A stretch of DNA of 64,000 nucleotides from Candidatus Binatia bacterium. GTDB taxonomy: Bacteria; Desulfobacterota; Binatia; UBA12015. The translations under genes were made by a program, and so were the position numbers. Positions 1 through 8,432 of this stretch are shown here, piece after piece. Each line of letters starts with the position of its first letter. Position 1 is the stretch's first letter. Below the pieces are notes generated by a model. That model did not search any database. It was not told the origin of the DNA and worked only from the letters and a program-made list of their open reading frames with translations. The stretch spans positions 98,282-162,281 of the forward strand of contig JAQWRY010000072.1 of assembly GCA_029243485.1 (NCBI GenBank), given 5' to 3'.

Positions 1-1491
1 GTCGAGGCCCTCGTTGTGTCGCGCGAACACCAGGACCGGTCGGGAGAGTCCTTCGAATCGTGCATGCGGCACGGCGATCTCGCCGCCGACGCCCGTATCC
101 ATCGTGTCTTCTCGGGCGCGGACCGCGTTGCGCACCATGTCCTCGCGGAGCCCGGCGAGGCGCGCCGCTCGAACGGACAACTGATCGATCGCCTCGAACC
201 GGTCCGTTACCTCGAGCGTCGACACGATCCCATCCGCACTGAGGAAGTCGGCGACGGTGCCGGTTTCGCGCCGATGAAGTGCCCAGGCGAGCGCCGGGCC
301 GACGACGACCGAGGAGGCAATCGACGCGAAGACAATCGCGACGAACATCTGCGGTCCGATCACTGCCTGATCTCGCGCGACGGCGGCCAGCAGGACGCCC
401 ATCGATCCGCCGGGGATGTGCGCAATCGCGATGGGCACCCGGTCGGCGGCGGGGATCCGACTGGCGAGAGTCCCGAGCCAGGCGCCGCCATATTTGCCGA
501 AGACGGAGAGCAGGGTGATGGCGAGGACGAGGCCCGGGGAGAATTCCTCGACGAAATCCACGTGGAGGCAGATGCCCGCAAAGTACAGCGGCACGAAGAC
601 GCTCTCGACCATCTGCGTGATGACCGAACGCGTGTGTTCGGAGAGTGCATGGTGATCGCCCGCCATGAGACCTGCGACGAGGAACCCGAAGACCGGATGG
701 ATGCCCAGCGAGGCGGTCAAAACACCGCAGGCGAGTCCGAGGCAGACCACCGTGGAGAGTGGGGCGGCGGGGCTCGGGTAGCCGCGAGCGTCGAGTGCCT
801 GGAGCCAGCGTGTCACGACAGAGCGTCCGAACGTCGCCGCGACCCCGGTGAAGACGACTACGGCTGCGATGCTGACTATGGCGGAGCCGGTGCCCGGTCC
901 GGTTCCGGCCAGACTCAGCACCATTGCGAGGACCGCCCAGCCGAGCAGGTCGTTGATCGCCATGGCGGAGAGCAGCAGCAGGCCGAGATCGGATTTGGCA
1001 ATGCGGAGATCGAGGAGCAGGCGCGCCACGACCGTGATCGCCGTTATCGACACAGCAGCGCCTACCAGCAGCGAAAATGCGGGGCGGGTCGCCGGTACCT
1101 CCGCCCAGGTCTCGTACATGAACCACGCGGCGGTCGTGCCGAGCGCAAGAGGCACGAGGACGCCGGTAATCGCGATCGACAGGGACTGGCGGCGGAGCTT
1201 CCAGGCCGACGCCACGTCGACCTCTAGCCCGATCACGAGAAGCAGGAACAGGATGCCGAGCTGTGCGGTCGCATCGAACAGGGCGAGTTGCACGGGGTCG
1301 TCCGGGAACAGCATCGAGAACCATCCCGGCGCGAGGTTCCCGAGGACGGAGGCGCCGAGAAGCAGTCCGGCGAGGATTTCCCCAACGAGGGGAGGCTGGC
1401 CGAAGCGCCGAGAGATCTCCCCCAGTAGTCGCGCCAGTCCGAGCACCACGAGGAGCTGGACGAGGAACAGGAGGAGCTGACCCTCATGCAT
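1..1491 (-). CDS. CPA2-type cation/proton antiporter with C-terminal PTS EIIA-like domain (3' end beyond window)
   Basis: Predicted inner-membrane monovalent cation/H+ exchanger. An uninterrupted frame of 497 codons starts at ATG 1491 and leaves the window at base 1 without a stop. Residues about 5-400 hold roughly a dozen hydrophobic segments of the Na_H_Exchanger fold (FGQPPLVGEILAGLLLG near residue 30; an N180-D181 pair in AINDLLGW where CPA2 proteins carry their ND/DD ion-binding pair). From about residue 410 the sequence becomes soluble and resembles PTS EIIA type 2/PtsN, ending with GGEIAVPHAR, in which H476 matches the phosphorylatable histidine. I infer that transport is gated by a phosphotransfer or ligand-sensing domain in place of the usual TrkA-N domain. 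A DoxX gene lies 5 bp downstream of the start side. The family call is strong, the ion specificity unknown. Confidence 0.85.
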   Translation of the reverse strand, partial: MHEGQLLLFLVQLLVVLGLARLLGEISRRFGQPPLVGEILAGLLLGASVLGNLAPGWFSMLFPDDPVQLALFDATAQLGILFLLLVIGLEVDVASAWKLRRQSLSIAITGVLVPLALGTTAAWFMYETWAEVPATRPAFSLLVGAAVSITAITVVARLLLDLRIAKSDLGLLLLSAMAINDLLGWAVLAMVLSLAGTGPGTGSAIVSIAAVVVFTGVAATFGRSVVTRWLQALDARGYPSPAAPLSTVVCLGLACGVLTASLGIHPVFGFLVAGLMAGDHHALSEHTRSVITQMVESVFVPLYFAGICLHVDFVEEFSPGLVLAITLLSVFGKYGGAWLGTLASRIPAADRVPIAIAHIPGGSMGVLLAAVARDQAVIGPQMFVAIVFASIASSVVVGPALAWALHRRETGTVADFLSADGIVSTLEVTDRFEAIDQLSVRAARLAGLREDMVRNAVRAREDTMDTGVGGEIAVPHARFEGLSRPVLVFARHNEGLD

Positions 1492-1496
1492 GGGTG

Positions 1497-2321
1497 TCAG
1501 TCTACAGGAGTTGGAGGCTTAGAGTTTTGGTCGCCCGCCGGGAGGTCTCTGCGAGTCGGGGCCGGAGCGGCGACCGGTCCAAGCGCGAAGAGCAGGATCA
1601 GGCCGGCAACGATCGCTGCCTTCACAAACCACTGATGAATCTGCAGATTCGGCGGGTAGGCGGCACCCGGGGAGAGATCCCCGTGCACCAGGATCGTCGA
1701 TGCAATCGTCACGACCGCCAGCGGGATGGTCGAGCCCCGAACGGCGCGGCCGGCGACGATCAGCATGCCGAAGATGATCTGAACTGCGATCGCGACCGGA
1801 ATCGCATTCGTGTTCCCACCGGACGCCTGCACGTGCTCGAAGCGTGTTTCATAGAACAGCGCCTGCCACAGCGCGTTCGCGACGAAATAGCCGCCGATGA
1901 GGACGCGTCCTAGGACGACGGCTCGCAGGTCGATGGGCGCGCCTCGCCGCGGCGCTGCGAACGCGAGCATCAACGAACCGACCAGGGCGAGCTGAACCAG
2001 GAGCGCCTTTGCGTTGACCTGGGTGTGCGCGTCGATCGGGTACTCACCGATCCCGCCGGGGCCGAGATCCGTGTGCAGTAGTGTCGCGATCAGGCCGGCT
2101 ACCGCCATCAGCGGCAAGGTCGCCGGACGAACCGCCCGTCCGGCCGCAACCACAAGCCCGCAAACCAGATAGACGGCCGCGACCGGTACGATCACCAAGG
2201 AGGGTGCGCCGATCTGGTCGAGGTACGCGGCGCGCAGATCCCAAGTATAGAGCCACCAGCCGCCGTTGAGCGCGAAGCAAAGGCCGAGGAGAATGCGCCC
2301 GAACGTCAGAATTGTCGCCAC
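1497..2321 (-). CDS. DoxX-like integral membrane protein, two tandem DoxX units
   Basis: Predicted inner-membrane protein with about eight hydrophobic segments arranged as two related halves: TILTFGRILLGLCFALNG near the N-terminus and VVLGRVLIGGYFVANALWQ near the middle, both typical of the DoxX/DoxD fold. The family is linked to small-molecule or thiosulfate-related redox steps, but substrate cannot be read here. I chose GTG 2321 because GAGG lies 5 bases upstream and hydrophobic sequence starts at once; a longer frame from ATG 2405 would add a basic tail and overlap the preceding gene by 47 bp. It sits between the LolA-like gene upstream and the antiporter gene downstream on the same strand. 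Confidence 0.7.
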   Translation of the reverse strand: MATILTFGRILLGLCFALNGGWWLYTWDLRAAYLDQIGAPSLVIVPVAAVYLVCGLVVAAGRAVRPATLPLMAVAGLIATLLHTDLGPGGIGEYPIDAHTQVNAKALLVQLALVGSLMLAFAAPRRGAPIDLRAVVLGRVLIGGYFVANALWQALFYETRFEHVQASGGNTNAIPVAIAVQIIFGMLIVAGRAVRGSTIPLAVVTIASTILVHGDLSPGAAYPPNLQIHQWFVKAAIVAGLILLFALGPVAAPAPTRRDLPAGDQNSKPPTPVD

Positions 2322-2358
2322 ATGTGCCTCGCTTCGAGCCTGGGTGTGACGGTGGGGC

Positions 2359-3126
2359 TCACCGCTTGAGGTGGGCGGGAGAGAACGTGTTGTCGGGGAC
2401 GTCACCGTTGTACTCGATCTCGACGGTCTCGAGTCGGGACTGGGTGTCGTTCTGCAGGTTCTTCATGTGCTGGTCGCGGATGGTGAGAATACCGTCCACT
2501 TCCTCCACGACGTCGACAGTCCACTCCTTGTACGGCTTGCCGTCCTTGTCGGAGAACTCGCGCTTGAGGACAATGAGATCCTTCGGATCGATCGAGATCA
2601 CCATCGAGCCGTAGATCGCTTTCTCCTTGTCCTTCGGCGTGGCTTTGACCTGCTTCACCGCCCGCCCGCCTATGCCGCCGTCGCCGACGTACTCGTACGT
2701 ATAGTCGCTGACTACCGGCTCGACCATGTCCGAAACGAAGAACGTCGACTCGAGGAACGGGTTCTTGCGGATTTGACCGCTCACCTTCATCGGGTTCGGG
2801 GCCATCGCGATCTTCATGTACTGCTCAGACTGCGCGCCGGGTTTCTCGAGGAACAAGAAGCGGATGCCCTTGAGTGCCACCGGCTCGGAGACCTCGAGGT
2901 ACGAGGCCCGTTGGCCCTTGATCATCTTCGAGCTGAGACCGACGGTTCGGGGGTCTCCGTGCGGTGGCGTCAGCTTGAGCTTGGCTTGGACCGGGACTTT
3001 CGGCAGGTTGTCGACCGCCTTTTGGACCAGGGTGCCGGCGTCGTCCTCGCTCAGGGCGGGGGTGGCGACGGCGAGAAACGCGGGAAGGACGGACAGCGCC
3101 GCCGTGAGCTTCATGTTCTTCAGCAT
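2359..3126 (-). CDS. LolA-like outer membrane lipoprotein-sorting family protein
   Basis: A 255-residue exported protein. Residues 1-26 form a signal peptide (MLKNMKLTAALSVLPAFLAV, cleavage likely after ATPALS). The mature part follows the LolA-like beta fold usually annotated as outer membrane lipoprotein-sorting protein: lysine-rich lipid-cup strands, SYLEVSEPVALKGIRFLFLE, and a C-terminal YNGDVPDNTFSPAHLKR that matches the common family ending. These periplasmic proteins are normally encoded beside an RND/MMPL exporter and are thought to carry or sort its lipidic cargo. Here the partner is the preceding RND-like gene, overlapping by 7 bp, so the two are almost certainly co-translated. Confidence 0.8.
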   Translation of the reverse strand: MLKNMKLTAALSVLPAFLAVATPALSEDDAGTLVQKAVDNLPKVPVQAKLKLTPPHGDPRTVGLSSKMIKGQRASYLEVSEPVALKGIRFLFLEKPGAQSEQYMKIAMAPNPMKVSGQIRKNPFLESTFFVSDMVEPVVSDYTYEYVGDGGIGGRAVKQVKATPKDKEKAIYGSMVISIDPKDLIVLKREFSDKDGKPYKEWTVDVVEEVDGILTIRDQHMKNLQNDTQSRLETVEIEYNGDVPDNTFSPAHLKR

Positions 3127-4307
3127 GGCATTCGTTCCGAGGGTGGCTGCGACCTAGCGGAATTCTTGGGAAATGACGACTTCTTTTCGGTCGAAGTTTC
3201 GAGACGGTCCGAGAGGATCCGGGTGAGGTTGAGGAAGACTTTGGCTGTAATCCTTGGATAGCGCCTTTGGATGCGACCGAGAAAGTCCCCGTCGAGGATC
3301 AGATACTCGGACGGCTCCGAGGGGCCCACGTCGGCGGACCGCGGCATGTGCCGGACCAATCCCATCTCCCCGATGACGTCCCCCCGACCCATATCTCGGA
3401 TCGAGGTCTTCGTGGCGTCGACGAACACGCCGGCCTGGCCGGAAAGAAGCACGTACAGTTCTTCTTCGAGATCGCCCTTCCGGGTGATGTAGGTGCCCGG
3501 CTCGGCCTGTTCGAGGCGGGCCATGAGGACCACGATACGCGCATGTAGGGGCCGCAGGTTCGCGAAGAGCCGGATCTCCTTGTGGGGCTCCGGGCCGAGT
3601 TTCACGAACAGCAGGTCCCACAGGGTGATGATGCGCGTCGACATGACCAGCGTCGGTACGAGGAGGAGGTCGGTCACGAGCGCCAGCGCGAGCGTCGTGT
3701 ACACGATGGGCTGGCCTACGCTTCGGCCGACGCGCAGGAGGGCTTCCTCCTGACTGCCGGTTCGGCGCAGCTCGTCGTTGAGCGCACTCAAGTAGTGGAT
3801 CGTGTCGTCGACGGCGATGCCGATCGCGATCACGTTGGGAACGAGCGCGAGGACGCCCGTCGGGATCGAGAGGAACAGGAGTGACCGCAGCACGAGAAGA
3901 ACGAGCAGCGTCTGCAGGCCGGTAATGGCGAGTTCTTCCGGAGCGAAGATCTGCTCGGCGGCGTCGCGGATCTGATCCTCGATTCCGAGCCGTATGAACT
4001 CCTCGTCCGAGAGCGGGTCGAAGAGCACGAGGGCGCTGGTCTTCTTGCCGTTCGGTGAGACGACGTTGCCCACCGCAAGCGGGTCGTCGTAGACGCGCTT
4101 GCGGAACGCGGCTGCGCTCTCGGCGAGCGTCTGCGACAGGCGATCGCGGAGTCGACCCGTATCTGTAAGGCGAACACTCCGAGGAAGAGCGTTCAGGAGA
4201 ACGATCGAGCCGACGGTGATGTGAGGGTGGCGGATTGGGAACCGCAGGGGCCGGACCAACTGTCGGAAGACAAACCACGGCGGCAGGCTCGGGTTCAAGT
4301 GGAACAA
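3120..4307 (-). CDS. Shortened RND/MMPL-like protein with C-terminal cyclic nucleotide-binding domain
   Basis: A 395-residue frame without internal stops. Residues 1-40 resemble the first RND membrane segment. Residues 45-130 resemble part of the periplasmic porter domain, and 131-222 carry RND membrane motifs (VLRSLLFLSIPTGVLALVPN, then GIAVDDTIHYLSALNDELRR, then TTLALALVTDLLLVPTLV). Residues about 243-370 form a cyclic nucleotide-binding fold (LFANLRPLHARIV; GDLEEELYVLLSGQAGVFV; IGEMGLV). RND proteins of this type are usually 700-800 residues before such a domain. Comparison from memory suggests missing pieces after residues 40, 130, 164 and 210, each joining in frame. It could be a decayed pseudogene that kept its frame or a genuine miniature membrane sensor. 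The LolA-like gene overlaps its 3' end. Confidence 0.6.
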   Translation of the reverse strand: MFHLNPSLPPWFVFRQLVRPLRFPIRHPHITVGSIVLLNALPRSVRLTDTGRLRDRLSQTLAESAAAFRKRVYDDPLAVGNVVSPNGKKTSALVLFDPLSDEEFIRLGIEDQIRDAAEQIFAPEELAITGLQTLLVLLVLRSLLFLSIPTGVLALVPNVIAIGIAVDDTIHYLSALNDELRRTGSQEEALLRVGRSVGQPIVYTTLALALVTDLLLVPTLVMSTRIITLWDLLFVKLGPEPHKEIRLFANLRPLHARIVVLMARLEQAEPGTYITRKGDLEEELYVLLSGQAGVFVDATKTSIRDMGRGDVIGEMGLVRHMPRSADVGPSEPSEYLILDGDFLGRIQRRYPRITAKVFLNLTRILSDRLETSTEKKSSFPKNSARSQPPSERMPC

Positions 4308-4417
4308 TGCAGTCTGTGACGTAGCGTGCGAACCGATAGCCCAGAGTATTCACGCGCGGGCTTATCCGGGGGCGGGCATCGTGCTCCAACGACTCCCAGA
4401 CAACAGGGGGGAACGGA

Positions 4418-4729
4418 ATGGAGCTTCGAAATCATATAAACCGGATCTTGTTCGAGCGCGGGCTGGCCGAGGGCGAACTCGCCTCGGTCTGTCGTCTCGA
4501 TCAGGGGCACTTGAATCGAATCAAGAACGGCCGCGTGAAGCCGAGTCTCGTCACAGCGCTGAAGATCGGCAGCGCGCTCGGGATGGAGGTCAATCGGATC
4601 TTCTATCTCGATGGGCTCGAGGGGGCCGACGTGCCAGCGGCGACGCGGGCGAATGCACGGGCAGAGCGCGAGCCGCACGCGAGCGAGCGTCGACCGCGCG
4701 CGGCGAGTGGAATGCGTTCGACTCGCTAG
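4418..4729 (+). CDS. XRE-family helix-turn-helix regulator
   Basis: A 103-residue protein whose first 66 residues form a Cro/C1-type HTH: LRNHINRILFERGLAEGELA, then SVCRLDQGHLNRIKNGRVKP as recognition region, then SLVTALKIGSALGMEVNRIF. Such proteins bind operator DNA as dimers. The C-terminal 35 residues are charged, alanine- and arginine-rich and probably disordered. It is transcribed divergently from the RND-like gene (110 bp between starts), so autoregulation or control of that operon is plausible but no operator could be identified. Confidence 0.75.
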   Translation: MELRNHINRILFERGLAEGELASVCRLDQGHLNRIKNGRVKPSLVTALKIGSALGMEVNRIFYLDGLEGADVPAATRANARAEREPHASERRPRAASGMRSTR

Positions 4730-4739
4730 TGCATCGCAG

Positions 4740-4765
4740 GCGACATGATATTGATGTGATGTCGC
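4740..4765. other. Inverted repeat between convergent genes
   Basis: GCGACAT at 4740-4746 pairs with ATGTCGC at 4759-4765 across a 12-base A/T-rich loop. It lies between the 3' ends of the XRE regulator and the SH3 gene. There is no following T-run, so a bidirectional terminator role is only possible, not shown. Confidence 0.35.
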
Positions 4766-4787
4766 TTACGGTGCACTAGGCTCGGGA

Positions 4788-5363
4788 TCAGACGCGAAGT
4801 CGGTTGCTGCGCTTGTTGCGCGAGCTGCGACTCAAGATCGCACCGACGATCATCCCGAAGACCAGGATCGACGCGCCGGTCACCCACTCGCGCCACCGGA
4901 CCAGCGCTCGGAGTTCGTGGTTCTCGGTGGTGAGCTGTGCGATCCGCTCACGTTGCTCGGTGTCGGAGGTTTCGAACGAGCGGTTTTCCGAGAGGAGCCT
5001 CTCGGCTTCGTCTTCGGTCTTCTCGAGTCGGGTGCGGAGCGTGCGGGTCTCGGTTTCGAGTTGGGAGAGCCGGATCGCCGGGGGCGGATCGCCGGAGAGG
5101 TATCCGCCGGGGATCCAGCCTTCGCGTTCGTCTTCGAGGCGGACGTGGGTCCACCCGTTTTCGCTGCCGAGAACGGTGACGGGTTGATGGCTCGAGACGG
5201 TTCCGATGATTCTGTACTCGGTGCTCGCGCCCCGTCGCAAGTTTAGCTTGACTTCACCGCTGACCCAAGAGGCCTCCGCCGCGCGGGCCGGACCTCCTGC
5301 CGCCAAAACGAGCATCGTCGCCGCGAGCGCCGCCGCCGAGCTTCGTCCGAACCGCACCTTCAT
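4788..5363 (-). CDS. TIGR04211-type SH3 and coiled-coil membrane protein
   Basis: A 191-residue envelope protein. It has a signal peptide (AAALAATMLVLAAGGPARAA), a bacterial SH3 domain of about 65 residues (VSGEVKLNLRRGASTEYRII ... GWTHVRLEDEREGWIPGGYL), a heptad-rich coiled coil of about 75 residues (LETETRTLRTRLEKTEDEAE onward) and a C-terminal transmembrane helix (ASILVFGMIVGAILSR) followed by a basic tail. This order is that of the TIGR04211 SH3 family, found mainly in gamma- and deltaproteobacteria and presumed to bind cell-wall material. ATG 5363 is chosen because GGAGG lies 7 bases upstream; ATG 5369 would leave no spacing. The promoter must lie in the 137 bp shared with the divergent miniprotein gene. 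Confidence 0.8.
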   Translation of the reverse strand: MKVRFGRSSAAALAATMLVLAAGGPARAAEASWVSGEVKLNLRRGASTEYRIIGTVSSHQPVTVLGSENGWTHVRLEDEREGWIPGGYLSGDPPPAIRLSQLETETRTLRTRLEKTEDEAERLLSENRSFETSDTEQRERIAQLTTENHELRALVRWREWVTGASILVFGMIVGAILSRSSRNKRSNRLRV

Positions 5364-5500
5364 TTCCATTCCTCCGCCACGCTGGGTCAGTATCGCGGTA
5401 ATTCCCGATAGGACAAGGGGGCTGGATTCCACCGGTGCCAGCTGCCAGAACTGTGTCTGGGCCCGGTCAGGGCCGGGACCACCAACGGAGGACGGCTCTG

Positions 5501-5611
5501 ATGCAAGGACCAATCGACGACTACATTCTCTTCATTACCGGCATGGTGGTTTTCGGGGTCGCTCTGGCCGGCGTGATGGCGATCATGGGCCGCATGCACA
5601 CCGAAGACTAG
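5501..5611 (+). CDS. 36-residue single-helix membrane miniprotein
   Basis: A short frame with a good ribosome site (GGAGG, 9 bases before ATG 5501) encodes 36 residues: a polar start (MQGPIDDYI), one hydrophobic helix (LFITGMVVFGVALAGVMAIM) and a short charged tail (GRMHTED). It would insert as a single membrane span with a small C-terminal tail. The stop overlaps the folA stop by 4 bases tail to tail. No known family is recognised. Codon choice is consistent with neighbours, and the helix would be unlikely by chance in a random frame of this GC content, but expression is unproven. Confidence 0.55.
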   Translation: MQGPIDDYILFITGMVVFGVALAGVMAIMGRMHTED

Positions 5612-6098
5612 CTTCGCCGTTCGAGCACGAGGAATGCGAACGGGTGCTCGTTGCGCTCGTCCGCTCCGTGCTCCTCACGTGAAACCTCCCGCCACGCTGT
5701 CTCCGCGAGGTCCGGGAAGTGCACGTCGCCTTGGACGTCGGCTCCGACGCGCGTGAGATATAGGCGATTCGCCGTGGGCAGGGCGAGCTCGTAAACACCC
5801 GCTCCGCCGATCACGAACGCCTCGTCGTCTCCCGCACGTTCGGCTTCGGAGAGCGCCTCGTCGAGCCTGCTCGAAACCGTGCAGCCTGGTGAGGTGTATT
5901 CGCTCGAGCGCGAGAGGACGACGTTCGTGCGCTTGGGGAGTGGCTTTCCGATCGACTCATGGGTCTTGCGACCCATGATGACATGGTGGCCCGTGGTGAG
6001 CTCACGGAAGCGCTTCAGGTCTGCCGAGAGCTTCCAGGGAAGCGCGCCGTCGCGCCCGATCACGCCGTTGCGCGCGACGGCTGCGATGAGCGACACGG

Positions 6099-6102
<4 letters not shown>
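5608..6102 (-). CDS. folA: Dihydrofolate reductase
   Basis: Reduces dihydrofolate to tetrahydrofolate with NADPH in the cytoplasm. The 164 residues match FolA throughout: [20 protein letters not shown] (substrate and Met20 loop region), [20 protein letters not shown] with the NADPH-binding GRKTHESIG, and [13 protein letters not shown]. Its start overlaps the stop of thyA by 4 bases (ATGA), so the two are translationally coupled. This makes sense because thymidylate synthase consumes methylene-tetrahydrofolate and yields the dihydrofolate that FolA recycles. Confidence 0.95.
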
Positions 6103-6893
<791 letters not shown>

Positions 6894-6967
6894 GGGCGTA
6901 AGATACACACCAAAGAGGGCGTCCTTCCACCGAACATCAGCTCGATGGTCGGGGGGGAAGGGGTCTT

Positions 6968-6986
6968 GTTCGGCCTGTGGCCGAAC
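6968..6986. other. Perfect 8-bp inverted repeat with 3-base loop in thyA/barrel divergent region
   Basis: GTTCGGCC (6968-6975), loop TGT, GGCCGAAC (6979-6986). It lies about 75 bases upstream of the thyA start, in the 286-bp gap (6894-7179) that separates divergent thyA and the outer-membrane barrel gene. It could be an operator or a leader hairpin. I see no convincing -10/-35 pair in the gap. Confidence 0.35.
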
Positions 6987-7179
6987 TGTAGGCAGGTGCG
7001 CACAGTAGTGGCACACCCTGCGCGAGGCCAAGAGCCCGCGAGACGCGAAGACTGTGGTGTGGACACCCCGGCCGAGGAGGCACAGGGGTTGGTTTAGGAT
7101 GAGGGGATGCGGAGGCGAGCCGGTGGGTCCGGTGAGTCATTCCGTGTTTTATCGCGTGGAGTCAAGAGGAGGAATTAGA

Positions 7180-8217
7180 ATGATGAATCGTAAGAAGCTT
7201 GCCCGTAGCAGCGTCGCTGCGCTCGTGGCTCTCGGCCTGGCGTCGGCGCCGGCCTTCGCAGATGAGATCGAAGCCGTAGAAATAATCGTCGGCGAAGAGA
7301 TCGTTGCTCCGCCCGCGGAGCCGTGCCCGGAGTGTGCCGTGAACAACGGTGCGGTCACCATCGCCGTCGGAAACGACGTCACAAATGCCTACTTCTTCCG
7401 CGGCATTCTGCAGGAGAAGACCGGCGTCATCTGGCAGCCCTGGGGCGAGGTCAGTTTCGGTCTCTACGAGGCGGCCGATGACTCTGAGCTCATTTCGGAT
7501 GTTTCGCTGACGTTGGGCACCTGGAACAGCGTGCAAACCAGCCAGACCTCTGCCAGACGTCCGGGCGGAACCGGCCCGGGCAACTGGTACGAGTCCGACC
7601 TCTACGCCGCCATTGGCATGGGGATGAACAACGGCGTCGGAGTGGGCGTGTCTTACATCGCTTACATGAGCCCGAACAACGCGTTCGGGACCGTTCAGGA
7701 GATCGATCTCGACCTCTCGTACGACGACTCCGGTCTCTACAGCGGCGAGATGCAGAACCTGGGCTTCGGTTTGAACCCGTACGGCCTGATCTCGTTCGAG
7801 CTCGACAAGACCAGGTTCGGCACCGAAGAGGGCATCTATGCCGAGGTCGGCATCGAGCCGAGCGTTTCGGTCATGGGTGACACGGATTACCCCGTGACGA
7901 TCGGTGTTCCTCTCACGATGGGTATGTCGGTGGACAACTACTACCTGCCCACCAACAACTTGAACGGCAGCAACCCGGGCGACGACTGGTTCGGCTACGC
8001 GTCGGCCGGCGTCGGCGTCGGCGTGCCGCTGGCCTTCGTGCCGGCCCGTTTCGGCTCTTTCAGCGCCGGCGTCTCGGGTCAGTGGCTCGCGCTCGGGAGC
8101 AACCTGCAGCGATTCAACAACGGTCCTTCCAATGGCAACGTTGGCACGAAGACGAACCCCGAAGAGGGTCGCTTCGGCGAGTGGATCGGCGTAGCCAGCG
8201 TGAACTGGGAGTACTGA
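7180..8217 (+). CDS. Outer-membrane beta-barrel protein, TorF/porin-like
   Basis: A 345-residue exported barrel. ATG 7180 is fixed by a strong AGGAGG at 7167-7172, 7 bases upstream. Residues 1-27 form a signal peptide (SSVAALVALGLASAPAFA). After an acidic linker with a CPEC motif, the protein shows alternating amphipathic strands, for example VTIAVGNDVTNAYFFRGILQ, the usual first-strand signature of the TorF/gcw_chp porin-like group. It ends in WIGVASVNWEY with a C-terminal aromatic as needed by the BAM complex. It has its own terminator and strong ribosome site, suggesting an abundant single-gene unit. Substrate unknown. Confidence 0.75.
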   Translation: MMNRKKLARSSVAALVALGLASAPAFADEIEAVEIIVGEEIVAPPAEPCPECAVNNGAVTIAVGNDVTNAYFFRGILQEKTGVIWQPWGEVSFGLYEAADDSELISDVSLTLGTWNSVQTSQTSARRPGGTGPGNWYESDLYAAIGMGMNNGVGVGVSYIAYMSPNNAFGTVQEIDLDLSYDDSGLYSGEMQNLGFGLNPYGLISFELDKTRFGTEEGIYAEVGIEPSVSVMGDTDYPVTIGVPLTMGMSVDNYYLPTNNLNGSNPGDDWFGYASAGVGVGVPLAFVPARFGSFSAGVSGQWLALGSNLQRFNNGPSNGNVGTKTNPEEGRFGEWIGVASVNWEY

Positions 8218-8273
8218 TCTCCTAGGAAGTACTTCGTTCGCCACCGTGTTTGGCGTCGAACGCGCAGCATCGG

Positions 8274-8322
8274 CGGCCGGGTAGGAGCATATTTGAAGCT
8301 CCTACCCGGCCGTTTTTTTTTG
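8274..8322 (+). terminator. Strong intrinsic terminator
   Basis: Fifteen-base perfect stem (8274-8288 with 8298-8312, beginning CGGCCGGGTAGGAGC), 9-base loop ATATTTGAA, followed by ten T residues (8313-8322). It sits 57 bases after the barrel gene stop and will end that transcript. Confidence 0.95.
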
Positions 8323-8432
8323 AGCCCCCGCCCATCCCGCCGAAGATTCTCCGTAGAAGGTTCCGGGAACCTTTCTGACGGTACGAAAAGTTCTTGAGTC
8401 CACTCGAACGTTCGTCGTAGGAACCGTAGGTG

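Noticed and set aside
16..1227. A 403-codon open frame on the plus strand opposite the antiporter
   Set aside because: Composition is Arg/Asp/Gly-rich with no family resemblance; it is the antisense shadow of the antiporter gene, which itself has a clear membrane protein sequence.
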